From Davidsoniella eucalypti (taxonomy: Eukaryota; Ascomycota; Sordariomycetes; Microascales; Ceratocystidaceae): a DNA stretch of 64,000 nucleotides. The notes below the pieces were generated by a model, which saw only the letters and a program-made list of their open reading frames with translations, searched no databases and was not told the origin of the DNA. Where the stretch lies: NCBI GenBank assembly GCA_004009845.1, contig RMBW01000058.1, positions 1 to 64,000 of the forward strand, read 5' to 3'. Made by a program: the position numbers and the translations under genes. Below, in pieces: positions 48,662 through 60,175 of this stretch. Positions within the stretch are counted from its first letter, which is position 1, and each line of letters starts with the position of its first letter.

Positions 48662-49498
48662 TCTATCGTTACAGGAAGAAATCGGTGTTATTATTTATAT
48701 AAAGGTAGACTATGAGAGTTATTCAAGGCTCGCAGTAGACTAGACAGTTGGTATCAAAGACAGATGGGTTATGTTGGTGACAAATTGGAAAAGTAAATCA
48801 ATAGGCTTTGAGACGTTGAATATCAGGGAAAGGTGGTTCCATCGTTCGAAAGTGGATCGCCATGTGCTCTGACACTGATATACACTGTAGAGACATATTA
48901 AGGTAGTGCTGGTGCTGTATGACAGTGTATTCTAGGTCTATATGACTGTACGTAGACCCTTACTGGGATTAAAAGACTATTGGAGCTTGATTTGTCCAGG
49001 CTCGGAGCAGGTTGGGCCAAAAGTCGTATGTAAACATGTTCCGTTCTTGGTGCGTAGCCCATAATCGAACCAGTGCTCTATATTCGGGCGCTTCTCACCC
49101 TACAGCTTACGGACAGGCAGCAAAGAGCAGCACCATATTCTGTATATACATCTCGAATGCTGGGTATCAAATGAAAAGAAGATGAACGCAAGAAATGATG
49201 AAGAAATAAATAAAGTAACACACCCGTTTCTAGAGAGGAGATCTTAGGAAAGAAACTAAACATTGAATCTAATATACATAAATTACACAGCTAAAAAAGA
49301 AAACAATTTGACATTTAGAGTGAGTCAACTTAGGCCCTTACACATCAAGTTTCCGAACTATCTAAGAGGAGGTTGCTGATTGCGACTAAGCTACTCGGGA
49401 TTCTAGTCGTTCCAGTCTATGCACAGTACAGTCGGGACATGTATGGAGGGTCTCGAGCGTTACGATGATATATATGGCCAAGCATGGATCGGAAGTCT
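48662..49498. other. intergenic between Rqt4 and NLR
   Basis: Rqt4 upstream and NLR 3' region; AT-rich, no gene seen. Confidence 0.5.
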
Positions 49499-49559
49499 TA
49501 GAAGTCGATGCTGGGAGAATCATAAAAATCCTCGTGCTTGATATTAGCTCCTTTCTCAA

Positions 49560-52441
49560 TTAAGAACCTTGCAACATCATTGTGGTCTTTGTCGTAAGAG
49601 TATTCGAAGGCAGTCCAACCAAAAAAGTATTTATAGTTGATACAGCTCCATTCTCAACCAAGAACTTGGCAATGTCGAGATGACCTTCTGAGCAAGACTG
49701 AGTGAGAGCAGTCCGGCCACGAAAATCCACGAGATTGACATCAGCTCCATTCTCAACCAAGAGTTTGACAATGTCGAGATGACCTTCTGAGCAGCAATGA
49801 ATGAGAGCAGTCTGGCCATCAGGAAATTTATAGTCAATGCGGACAATGTTCTCAATCAAAAGTCTCGCATATTTACCCCGCATGGTGGATTTGCTGGGAA
49901 TCCCACAAACGTGGCTACACCAATTGTCTCTGGCATAGTTGAAGAAGACTAGATCCCGGGTTCTATCTTGTGTATCTGCCAAAAATAGTAATACATACTG
50001 TACATCCGGTATAGAGATGTATTTGCAGCAGATATGAGACAAGACTTCCTCGGTTTTGGTTGGACAGCAGGAGATAGATACCCCATGCAGCTGAATAGTC
50101 GATTCCAATAAAAACTCCTTGGCTGTTTGGTGTATCAGATAGACTATAGACTCCTTGACGTAAACAAAGAGGCCAGATAAGTCACGAAGCCTCTCCTCAA
50201 CGTAATCGCAGTGAGCGGTAGCATCTTGAATGGAAGCAGAATCTTGTAGCGTCACATGCATCGCAACTCTCATCTCAGAAACTGTCAGTGGACGTCGGGC
50301 ACCAACAACGATTTGAAGAATAAGAATAGATTGTTGCAGATTGGTAGGTTCAATTCTCTGTAGGATGCCTCTGTAGGCATCATTGACGGTGGTGGGAACT
50401 AGATCAAGTTTATCATGCTGGAACTCGAGTCCTTTTGACATCAACTTGATTTGTTCTATTACGAGACTGAGCCACAGATATGTACGGTTTTTCATACTGA
50501 GGAGCTTTTCTTCAATCTTGGTGCGATGATTTGTTGCTATGTTGAGCTCTCTAATTCGGGATAGAGCGAAAAGGTTGATCTCGGCCTGGATTCGGTCATC
50601 CTCTTCATCCATGGGAAGCTTGATTTGAGGAAAGGCGATGGTAGTGGGGTTGAAATTGTCATGTATATCCCAATAAGGACGACTAGTGATCAATATCTTC
50701 AGCCAGGATGATCTTGTCTGATCTTTGGTCTTCCTGAACCACTTGGTGGCTAAATCTATCAACTGAGATTGAGCTTCGCGTGCGCACTCGTCTAAAGCAT
50801 CGATAACAATGAATGTGTTTTTGAAACTTTCATCATCAACAGCTGCAAGTAGGATCTGCCAGAGTCCAACTACTTCATTCTGAAGTTTAAGTCCATCCTC
50901 TCTCCAGGGGGTTAAGGCGTGTTTTCGTAGATTCGGTTGGTTACAGAAAAGCTGGTGCACAATAGCGCAAAGAGCAGTGGCAAGACTATTTTGTTGTTCA
51001 TTGTCCTTGAAGAAAAAATAGCAAATTGAAGGCAAAGGATCAGATGAAGATGGAGCTTGCAAAAAGTATTCAGCCAATTGTTTGTCGATGAGAAATCTGC
51101 TCAAAACTGACTTGCCACACCCTGGATCAGCGGAGATCCAAAGAAGGTCGTTGCTCGTACTGTTGAGCCAGGTAGTAAACTTGGGATTCTCGAGAACCCA
51201 AACACAAGTCCCGTCCACAGCTTCGGGGTTGATATCCTTATGTTCCCTGTAGGAAATAGTTTTGAAGATTTGATGGCATTGCGATAGCTCGTGTTCCTGT
51301 TCCGTGTCGGTATTTCGGCTGTGAAAGGCATTGTTTTGGTTGATGATTCGATCAACATTTTCGGTAATGCTCGTATTTAGCGTTGCTATAGAAGAATTGA
51401 CGCAAATGTTAGTTACATCCAGTCAATGTTAGGTGGTTACATAGGACTTCGTTTTAACATACCGATAGCTTCCAAGGCGGGCTTCATTTTGTGGATATTA
51501 GGACTATGTATGAAGTGCAGGAGCTCTTTGGCATAGGCTGAGGCAGAAAGAGCAGCGTAGGGATGCCAGTCATCGTGTTTATGGCTGTCCGCATAATCCG
51601 AAATGCCACGGATAACAAGACATGGAAACTGCTGTGTTATACCAGCAGCCTCCATTTCAATACAGATAGCTCCAATTTCCTGCTGCAATTGGTTGCGACG
51701 AATTGCATCTCGGATCACAGAGTTTCCAGATGCGACGATCCCGAAATGCACCTTGGGATCTTCATCCTCGCGTTTTGGTCTGGATACTTCCCACTCATTA
51801 GGACAAGAGTCGCAAGTAGGAGCATCTAGCTGATGGATATGCTCTGGTCGGAATAGTCGATCACTATGGGCGACTGGCTTTTCGAATATCCTCCTAGCCC
51901 TTGTACTATATGATAGTGCCTGACCAATATATTCTGGAAAACGAGGGTCATCAATGACCATTTTGGCTTTCAAGCTGTTCAGTGCCGACATCAAGATCTT
52001 TGGAGGGGCATTTAGCTGGCCTTGTCGTACAAATGGTCTTCCCTGAAGCAGTTTGCCAACATCGTATTGAACAACGCCGCCATATATACCTGAGGGTTGA
52101 CCAACCACCACATCGCCGAGTCGAATATCACGAGTCGAGGATGGAATTCCAGCGCCGATTCCCACCATGAGTATGAACCTTAGAGATGTAGGGAAGTCAT
52201 GTGCCATGCCGCAAGCAGCTGCGGCCCCCCGGGTTTGACCACACTCTTCTAAGCAAGTGAATACCACATTGTGCTCTCCAATACGTCCATAAGTGTAGAA
52301 GTTCGAACTTTCAAATTGTTGGTTTTGGGGATTCCCAAACTTTTCATCAAGGATCAGATTTGCTGCGGCTAATTCCAGAGGCAAGGCACATATCCAGCCA
52401 ATTTCATACGTGTCCTTTCCTGGACACAGTAGAGAAGACAT
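49560..52441 (-). CDS. nucleoside phosphorylase-NACHT-ankyrin NLR-type protein
   Basis: Exons 52441-51463 and 51385-49560, 934 aa. Start chosen at ATG 52441 (MSSLLCPGKDTYEIGW). N-terminus (1-~310) is a PNP_UDP nucleoside-phosphorylase-like domain (ICALPLELAAA, MVGIGAGIPS, RLGDVVVG, CIEMEAAGI, VIRGISDYADSHK). A short helical linker (CHQIFKTISYREHKDINPEA) leads to a NACHT NTPase: Walker A ADPGCGKS (Lys418), Walker B FIVIDALDEC (~518-527), sensor LKILITSRPYW. Two ankyrin repeats end the protein (GQTALIHCCSEGHLDIVKLL, GRTALTQSCSEGHLDIAKFL). A 1-nt deletion near 49642 shifts the third repeat out of frame, giving a ~30-residue off-frame tail; the ankyrin frame stays open to 49499. Fungal NLRs of this type are linked to non-self recognition. 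Specificity is unknown. Confidence 0.92.
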
Positions 52442-52916
52442 AGTGAAAGCTGCTACAAGCAAGGCTATTGCCTCACAGACTGGCGATTATCGTTGGAGGG
52501 GTACAGAATGAGCAAAAGGTGAGGCAAAGAGTTGTGATATGGCAAAGAAGATGTATGTATAAACTATCAAATGAAGAAAAAATGCAAATAGCACAGGAAG
52601 GATACATATGTAATATGTGTATTGGGCACCACCTGGATTTCCCCAAGATTTAAAGTAATCAGTTAGGCTTTTCGGCCTAATCTTGATGAGGCGCCTTAAT
52701 TTGCCTTAATGGTACTGTTCGCCCAATTCGCAAGGTTGGGTACAAATATTACTTAGAATTCTTTCGACATAAGGAACAATGCATAACAAGACATTATGTT
52801 CGACAATGTGACGTTTTTAACACTAACCTTTCCACAATAACGTGCATCCATCATTCTATACAGGTGCCTATATTCTGTATCCGTACCTACACATACCAAT
52901 GCACCAGTAATACAAG
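52442..52916. promoter_or_regulatory. divergent region between NLR and possible small gene
   Basis: 475 bp with the NLR promoter on the minus strand. A short palindrome-like AGGCTTTTCGGCCTAA lies near 52665. No defined factor site. Confidence 0.35.
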
Positions 52917-53293
52917 ATGGCTTCACAAGAAGACACAACCAGTAACAGCCCAAGGTAAGACTTTGTCACAATCAAGGTTAAGTCAAAAGAAGACCCCAAG
53001 TGAAAGGGAGATGATGATCGAAGACGTAAGCACCGCTAACCCCAACAGACTCGAGGCCACCTCCCCAAAATGACGACTCTCAAAATGCCAGTCTGGACAA
53101 CTTCCAAACCCCCCATACCAAAGAGCGGTTTGAGGATATGACTAACTTCCTTCTAGAGTCTATCCAAAATGGGGCAGATCCAAGCATCATTTATAATGGA
53201 GTTGTCAAAATCTCACAAGGCTCTTTAGCTGCAGTTGTAGGGAAGAGATTGCTTGAAGTACATCATAAGATGGCAGGAGTCACGGAATTATAG
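52917..53293 (+). CDS. possible small two-exon gene next to the NLR (frame uncertain)
   Basis: ATG at 52917 (context CAAGATGG) opens MASQEDTTSNSPR up to a good donor AAG/GTAAGA at 52955. A good acceptor with branch GCTAAC ends at 53048. Downstream, one frame stays open for 80 codons from 53051 to TAG 53293 (RFEDMTNFLLESIQNGADPS, YNGVVKISQGSLAAVVGKR), which looks protein-like. The simple splice enters a different frame and stops after about 9 codons. So the gene is a relic with a 1-nt lesion, or uses an exon I did not find, or is not a gene. Product not recognised. Confidence 0.3.
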
Positions 53294-54134
53294 AAAAACC
53301 CAGCAAACAAGACTGGGATCCCAGAAGATAAAGTTAAGGACGTGCGCTCTTAAAATCCGGGGTAATGCTAAGAGTTAATTGATATGTTAGTATGATATGT
53401 GCTGTTAGGGAAATCGAGAATAATGTGATATCATCTTGACTATTGAATAGAAACCAGCAAAATTAAAGAAAACTGTGCCGGTCCTTGAATCGAGTATCAA
53501 ATATATATAAAGAGTAAATGAAAAACGATAAAAGTATAATCAAACCGTGAGCTGTAAATTCAACTCCATAGATACAGGCAAATCAACTCGACAAAAGCAA
53601 ACTTATTTGTCAACATTGGGAATTCATGAGAAAGTTAAGAATGAAGAGAAAAGAGGGGAAAAAAGAAACAAAGAGTTAACCAACAAGGGATTATCATGAA
53701 GCATGGAAAGAAAAGAAAAAACGATAATGAACGCCGAGGTCACAAAGAGAAGGAAATTAGGGGAAAAAAAGAGGACATAACATGACATGAGGTATGATAA
53801 TACACGATGAAGAAGATACAAAAAGGGATAGCAAGAAAAAAAAAACCAGTAAAACCTCCACACTGATTAGGAAAACGACATTGTGGACATCAACACTCCT
53901 AAAATGCTCCATCCGTTGACAAACCCACGTAAATACTAAAGAAGAAACGAAACCTCCCATTCCATCATTCATAATAAAACACCAAAAAGGGCAAAACCTC
54001 CTTCCCTTTTTTTGCAGACCCAGATATCGTATCGAGAGAAAAAGAATGAACATCAACCTCCAGTAAATCTTGAAGTACAAGAGAATCGAATAATTCAGAC
54101 ATGAATTATCTTGGATGACAAAAAAGGAAACAGC
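53294..54134. other. intergenic
   Basis: Purine-rich plus strand near 53620-53850; no gene seen. Contains the 3' region of the Whi5-like gene. Confidence 0.5.
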
Positions 54135-56741
54135 CTATACAGCTTGAGCACGATGAACTGGCATGACTCGTCGAGGTAGTTGGATCTCCTCATCGTCATC
54201 CTCCGAGTCTTCGGCTGCTACCCGCTCCAACATCCGATCAATATCTTCATCTGCCAAACGCTGGCGCGAACGCATTGGTCTATCGAGAGCAGACGGCAAC
54301 GTTAATTGAAGTCTCATATGATTCGAGACGGCAGCAGCCACAGACTGTGAAAACACATTGTTGCTACTACCAGTGCCGTTAACGTTATTGCTGTTGGTAG
54401 TAGTTTTCCGTTTTGATGAAGTACGGGGCGATGGAATAGCAACGTCTAGATCTTCACGATCAAGACTAACTCGTTTGGTAGGACTGGGCAGAGACGAAGA
54501 AATAGAGTTTGATGGCCGATGAGAAGGCAAGCTCTTGCGGGGTTGGGCATTAGGCAAAGCTGTTCGATGCGATGGTTGACTACTGCTAGTTCTGTTTCCA
54601 TTACTACTGTTGCACAACGAAGATAGAACAACCGGCGCAGAAGAAGATGGTGGTGATGGCCTTAGGCTTGTCTGGGGAGACGCCAACGGTCCAGCATACG
54701 ACTTTTTCAAGCTTACAGAGTGTTTTGGACTACTCATGAAGAGAAGAGTCTCGATAGCATCTTGTTCACGTACGTTTTGTTGCGGTGAAAACATGATGGT
54801 GTCGTTGCTTAACTGACTGCAACTCAAACGGCGGTTAAACCCGGCTGGTAGCGGCGTTTGTGGTGACATGGATTGTGCATGTGATAGTAGGGTAGGAGTA
54901 TATGACCCATTTTCCGCCTTGGTAGAGCGTGAGTTCTGGCGTGGATATGGTTGTGCCATTTGGCGCGAGGCCTGAATTGGTGCCGGGGGGGCTAAACCAT
55001 GTACTCCAGAGCCAGATGGCTTCAGAGAAGTCGTAGACTCGGGCGGTGATGGTTGTTGTGACCGTACTTCATATAAAGCAGGCGTAGTAGTGAATTCGGC
55101 AGCATACTTCCCGGTTGACGAAAGCGTAGGACTCGTCGATGATGCGGGCCGTTTGAGTTGTGTCGAGTTGCTAGAGCTTGGTGAGACAGCTTGAGAAGCC
55201 AAGGATTCGACCTCGTCGATAGAATGGGATTGCCAGCCGTGGCTGACCTTTATCATGGCATAGGAAAGTCGCGTGCGAAGTTCAGCAGAGAGCTATGTAA
55301 ATATATATTAGTTACAGTTGCTTATACGGGATTTGGTGTGCCAGGGCATGTTAGTGGGACAGCACATGTCTTCAGCCCACGAGGTAGCAATCAGAATGGT
55401 GAATGTCCCAAAAACCCCCCAAAAAAAACATAAAAATCAATTTAAAAATGGAATGACGGCATGTCTCAGGGACACAAGATGAGACAGGCTATCAGATCAG
55501 ATCCGAATGGGTATGGCAAAATCATTAATTTAAATTAATAAAAAAAAGAGCCCCGTAATCGTGCGCGGGGAGTCCTCTAGGGAAGCGATCTAGTCCAGCA
55601 AGACAAATGTATATGTGATGGAACGAGCGCCCAGATCGTTCGTAGGAGGGGAAGTAAGGGAAGAAAAAAAAAGTATGTGGGAATATGAAAAACTTACCTC
55701 ACCAATCTTAACACCAGGGGTAGAAGAAGCACTAGCAATACTAGCATTGCGCGAATGACGATGTCTAGGCGAGGTCTTGACTTGGCCATCCGCCATTCGT
55801 TTACGCGACGCTGCAGCAGACGCAGAATCTGGCGATGACTCGGTCATTTTGTCCTGCAACGCCGCAATATGCGATAGATGAAGCAATTGAGACTGCGGCT
55901 GGTCCATTGGAAGGCCCGGCAAAGCACTCCGGCTCGAGTCGGCAGTTGTAACACGCGCTGCGTTGGTGGTATACTGCGTGGACGCTGGTGGTACAGAGAG
56001 AGTTGATATTTGAGAGAGCTGTTGCTGCATGGCGGCTGCGGCGTGGGAGACGCGATCACCACGATAGCGGGACAGGGGACTCTTGCTAGGAAGAGACTTT
56101 GAAGACGCAGCTGCCTGAGAGGACGGAGATACGGCCTGTTGAGAAGGTGAATATAGCTGGTGACGATGCTCAGTCGGCGCGAATGGCGTCTGCGGCGTCG
56201 AAGTCAACGAGATACGACGCGACTTGTATGGCAAAGGTAAAGCGGGATCAGAGCCAGGACCAAGACCAGATCGACGACCAGGGCTAATAGAAGTAGCAAG
56301 AGACGATGATGTATTGACCAGGGTAAAAGACGCGGAAGAAGACGAATATTGGCCACGGTCCGAAAGAGGAGGAGGGGTCAAAGAAGATGAGAGTAGACCT
56401 GCAGGAAACTGATGCTTGCTCGAAGCGACGCGTGAAGAAGGCGGAGAAGCACAAGAAGTTGAGGACGATATTGGTGCCGAGTCTCCAAGTGGGAGGCGAC
56501 TAGTGGTCCGTGAAGAGAAAGACGGAGAGGTTTCCTGGCTCGAGGACGAAGGCAGCGGCCGGCGAGGTTGTGATTGCTGTAGTGTATGACGATCCTGGAT
56601 ATAGGATGCGGACTGAGCGTTACTATTGCTCGGACATGGTTGCGGATTCGGATGCGAGGGTGGTGGTGATAGCAGTTGGCTGCTACCGTTAGTGGTAGCT
56701 ATAGTAGTTATAGTGCTACTACGACCACTAATAGGCGACAT
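54135..56741 (-). CDS. Whi5/Nrm1-like G1 transcriptional repressor candidate
   Basis: Exons 56741-55698 and 55292-54135, 733 aa. The 405-nt intron has donor GTAAGT and acceptor TTACATAG and is phase 0. Nearly the whole protein is Ser/Pro/Gln-rich and disordered, with many SP/TP sites suited to CDK control. Ordered islands: KIGE/LSAELRTRLSYAMIKVSHGWQ across the splice junction, which matches the short GTB motif by which Whi5/Nrm1 proteins bind SBF/MBF; AIETLLFMSSPKHS, a motif recurring in fungal Whi5-like proteins; and an acidic stretch (EDSEDDDEEIQ) near the C-terminus. If correct, it restrains G1/S transcription until phosphorylated. Assignment rests on one short motif and composition. Confidence 0.6.
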
Positions 56742-59700
56742 GGCTATCGTCTGTCTTGTTGACGCTAAGATCGTGCAGTCAAGGAAAGGCGCGTTTACAT
56801 ATAAGTAGCTGATCGAGGCCGGTTCTACCGGATTGGAAGCTCACGACCACCTATCGACTATAAGAGACTGGCTCAAGGCGCGTCTTTTCGTCCGGTTAAT
56901 AAACTTGGTTTCTTCTAGTCGGCAAGCTTAGCGCTGGGAGGACGAGTGGGTTAGGTGTGATAGTGGATAAATCGTAGTTGGTTGAACCCTGCTCGCGTGC
57001 TAATGGACCGTCGGGGTAGAACCTTGATGACAAGACTCGAAGATGGAGCAACGAGTAGCGGAATAATCTGAAGAACAGAGAAGGAGGGAGTAGAGGACCC
57101 TGTTGGATGGCAAGAAGGCTTTGTCACGGCTATCTGTCACTTTCTTTTTTTGTTATTTTATTTTTTATTTTTTATCCGTCTTAAAGATCAGAAGACAAGA
57201 TGATCAGGTGGGATAGCCGAGAACCAGGCACCTGTATTTGTTTTCTTACTATTTTTTTTTCTTAACCTTCGTATCTGCTTGGATATGCCCTGAGCAGGGG
57301 AGGAAAAAGAGGGCACAGCCAGGATTAAAAAATATCAAACAAGTCGAAGAGGGGAAGCCTGAAGGAAAAAAAATGAACAGAGGCTTTGAGTGTTGAGCAA
57401 GCTGGGGGAAGAGAACAAAGTAGACAGATAATGGTAGTGTAATAGAAACAAAGTAGTGCGTCGAATAATAGATTCTGCGGCAGGACGTACAATTCAGAAG
57501 GTGATTTGGCGAGCAGTAAAGCTACATATAATAAGATAGTAGTAAGAATGAAAGTAAACGCATGCCGCTTACTGTGGTTTTCTTTAGATATAAAAGAGTG
57601 CCTATGCTTTGCGTTTAGATATCACAGCCAAAGAAAAGGCACTGGCTGATCTTTAAGCAAAGACACACGACAAAGGCAAGATCCAAAAGCAGCGGAACAA
57701 ACCGTGAAGTCAAGCAGGGCCGCTGGAGCGCTTTGGAATGGGTTTGAATCTGAAGCGATTGTGGGAGATATCGGAATCGGCCAGATTAAGACGGGGAGGC
57801 AGAGAAATAGAGGGTCAAAATGTAAGCGTAATTGAATCAACGTGAGGCTTCACACCGGACAAGAAGTTCGTAATGAGAAGATCAAGAGAGCTTGTCTTAT
57901 TGATAAAATCAGTATTTTAGTCTCCAGAATAACGACCAGAAGTTTTGTGTGTGTGTTTTTTTTCTTGTTGTTGTTTAGGTTTGGAGGGGAAGAAAAATAA
58001 CAAGAAAAAAAAAGAGGAGAACAGGAGAGAAAAAAAAAAACTCGACTAAATCTGGAAGGCCACAATAAGATTCTAATAAAGCAAGAACAGAAAAAAAAAA
58101 GAGAGAAAAAAAACTGGCGATGGTGAAAAACGCGCGGTAGTGTCGCGACCGCCTGCATACAAATGTACAGGGTACTTGCCTGAAGCACGCCGGCCGCACT
58201 ACTACGGTAAGTACCGGATACATACAGCGCGCACAAGTGGATACATGTTGTTTAAACCGAATTCAATGGCAGGAAGCTAAAAGTAACAATGGCTTCCAAA
58301 ACGGCAGCTATAGTGTGGATACACAAGAGCTAGATTTACTGCTTGAAAGTGACCATGTATTGTTTATCAATGGAGTATGAGATATAGGCAAGATTTCAAA
58401 CGGCCTCTCTGTTGTTCTTGTCTTTTGTGTGAGTGTTGATGACGTAGTTCGTCACGATCTCTCAAAGAACCCGTAAAACACTACGCTCAACCAAACATCT
58501 TAAATCCTAGTAATGGCGTCTGACAAAGCCACAGTGTTTTCTTTTTTCCTTTGTTCATATAAATCACAGCTGAACTTGCTCATCACGAAGAAAAAAATTG
58601 TTTTTTTTTCTCTTTCTTTTTACAATAAAACCCATATGCTTCTTACTATTCAGGCTTCCCGCTCTCTAATCAACATTTTCTTTCCCCTCTCAACTGCAGC
58701 GTTGTATTCGCTAGCCAAGATTTTAATCCTCAAACCGCCATGCTTTAACCCAACAAAGTAACGCTCTTGATATTTCGCAAATTTCTTTTTTTCAATGCCA
58801 CTGGTGATGATAACACGGCAATTATAGTATCTTGTTGGCAAGAAGAAAAAAAACTTGAAATGTATAGTATACGGAATTCTACAATGTAACCTTATCAATC
58901 AAAATCTACACTTGGCCTATAACTTGTTTCTTTTTGCAAAATCACAAGATGTGATGAGATTCGCGACTAACACCCTTTTTTTTTCTTTGAGTACTTTTCT
59001 CCGTTTGATCATTGCTTTTTTCGAGACTGCCGATCACTCCATCTTGTTCTACAATACATTTGCTTGACATTTCTCAAAATATTCACTAGTTAAGCCTTTT
59101 TTAATTAAGCCTCAAATCTTACGTCATCTATCTTTCTTTTCTTTAGCGCTTAGCACTGTAGGATCAAATATCTCTTTTCCCTAATTAAAGCCTGAAGGTC
59201 CGGTGTTGTAACGTTGATATTTGAACTCAAAATTAAAACTATCAACGCACATACAGTTGCAGTCAACAGGTAATTCGTAAATAAGTCTTTCTACCTCTCA
59301 AACTTGGATATATGAATCCCGCAAGTGGCTTATTTCGACGACTGTCTTATCAAGAAACAAATTTCATAGCACATATCAAATCCCTAGTGTGATGGTTTCT
59401 GTCGGGAAGTTTTTCTTTTCTTCCTTTTTGTTCTTATCTTGTCATTCAAGCTTCCGGTTCTGGTTCCTGGATCTACCTATTTCATAACTAAATTCTCATC
59501 CCTCACTTAAAAATATATATATGTATGAATCGGCTTTCCCGCAAGCGTCATGTATTTCTTCCCTTGCCTCCCTCCTTTCTAGAACAGGAAAGGAATGTGT
59601 TAAAAACATCTTGCAATTCTAACTTTATTATTATTTCCCTCTAATTAGAAACATGAAGGAATTCAACGTAAAATACAATTCTATTTTCCTATTCAGAAGC

Positions 59701-60175
59701 CAACTACCACAGCCAGTTGTCCTGACTTATATACTTCATACTTCACATATCATTCAACTAATGAAAGAAATACAAACATTGTCAAGCCCACCTACCACAA
59801 ATCAAGTAAAGCAATCAATCAAGCCGTCGATCAACAAACGGCAGTCTGCCAAGTCTTGCTCTATCAAAATCTTGATCAAAATCTGGCCTATCAAAGTCGG
59901 GCTATCTTTGACGGGATTAGATCCGCTTTCGCACTGTTAGCAAATATTATATTTGCCCCTCACATTCATTCATCACAATGCTTGCTACCCCACTCACGCA
60001 AGTCGCGCTAACACGTGACCACGTGTCTCAATTTATATCCTGGTATTCTAATCCTAATGTATTGTAACCCTTGCTAGTTAACCCTATACTTAATGTTTAC
60101 ACTTGCTCTAAGTCTGTATCAAGCCACATCTTAATGTACTTCCCTAACATTTGATCATGTCACTTATCAGCTATC
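56742..60175. other. 3.4-kb gene-free region
   Basis: Upstream region of the Whi5-like gene, then AT-rich DNA with many T- and A-runs (57140-57180, 57950-58110, 58580-58620, 58975-58990). No tRNA, protein family or SINE copy recognised. Confidence 0.45.
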
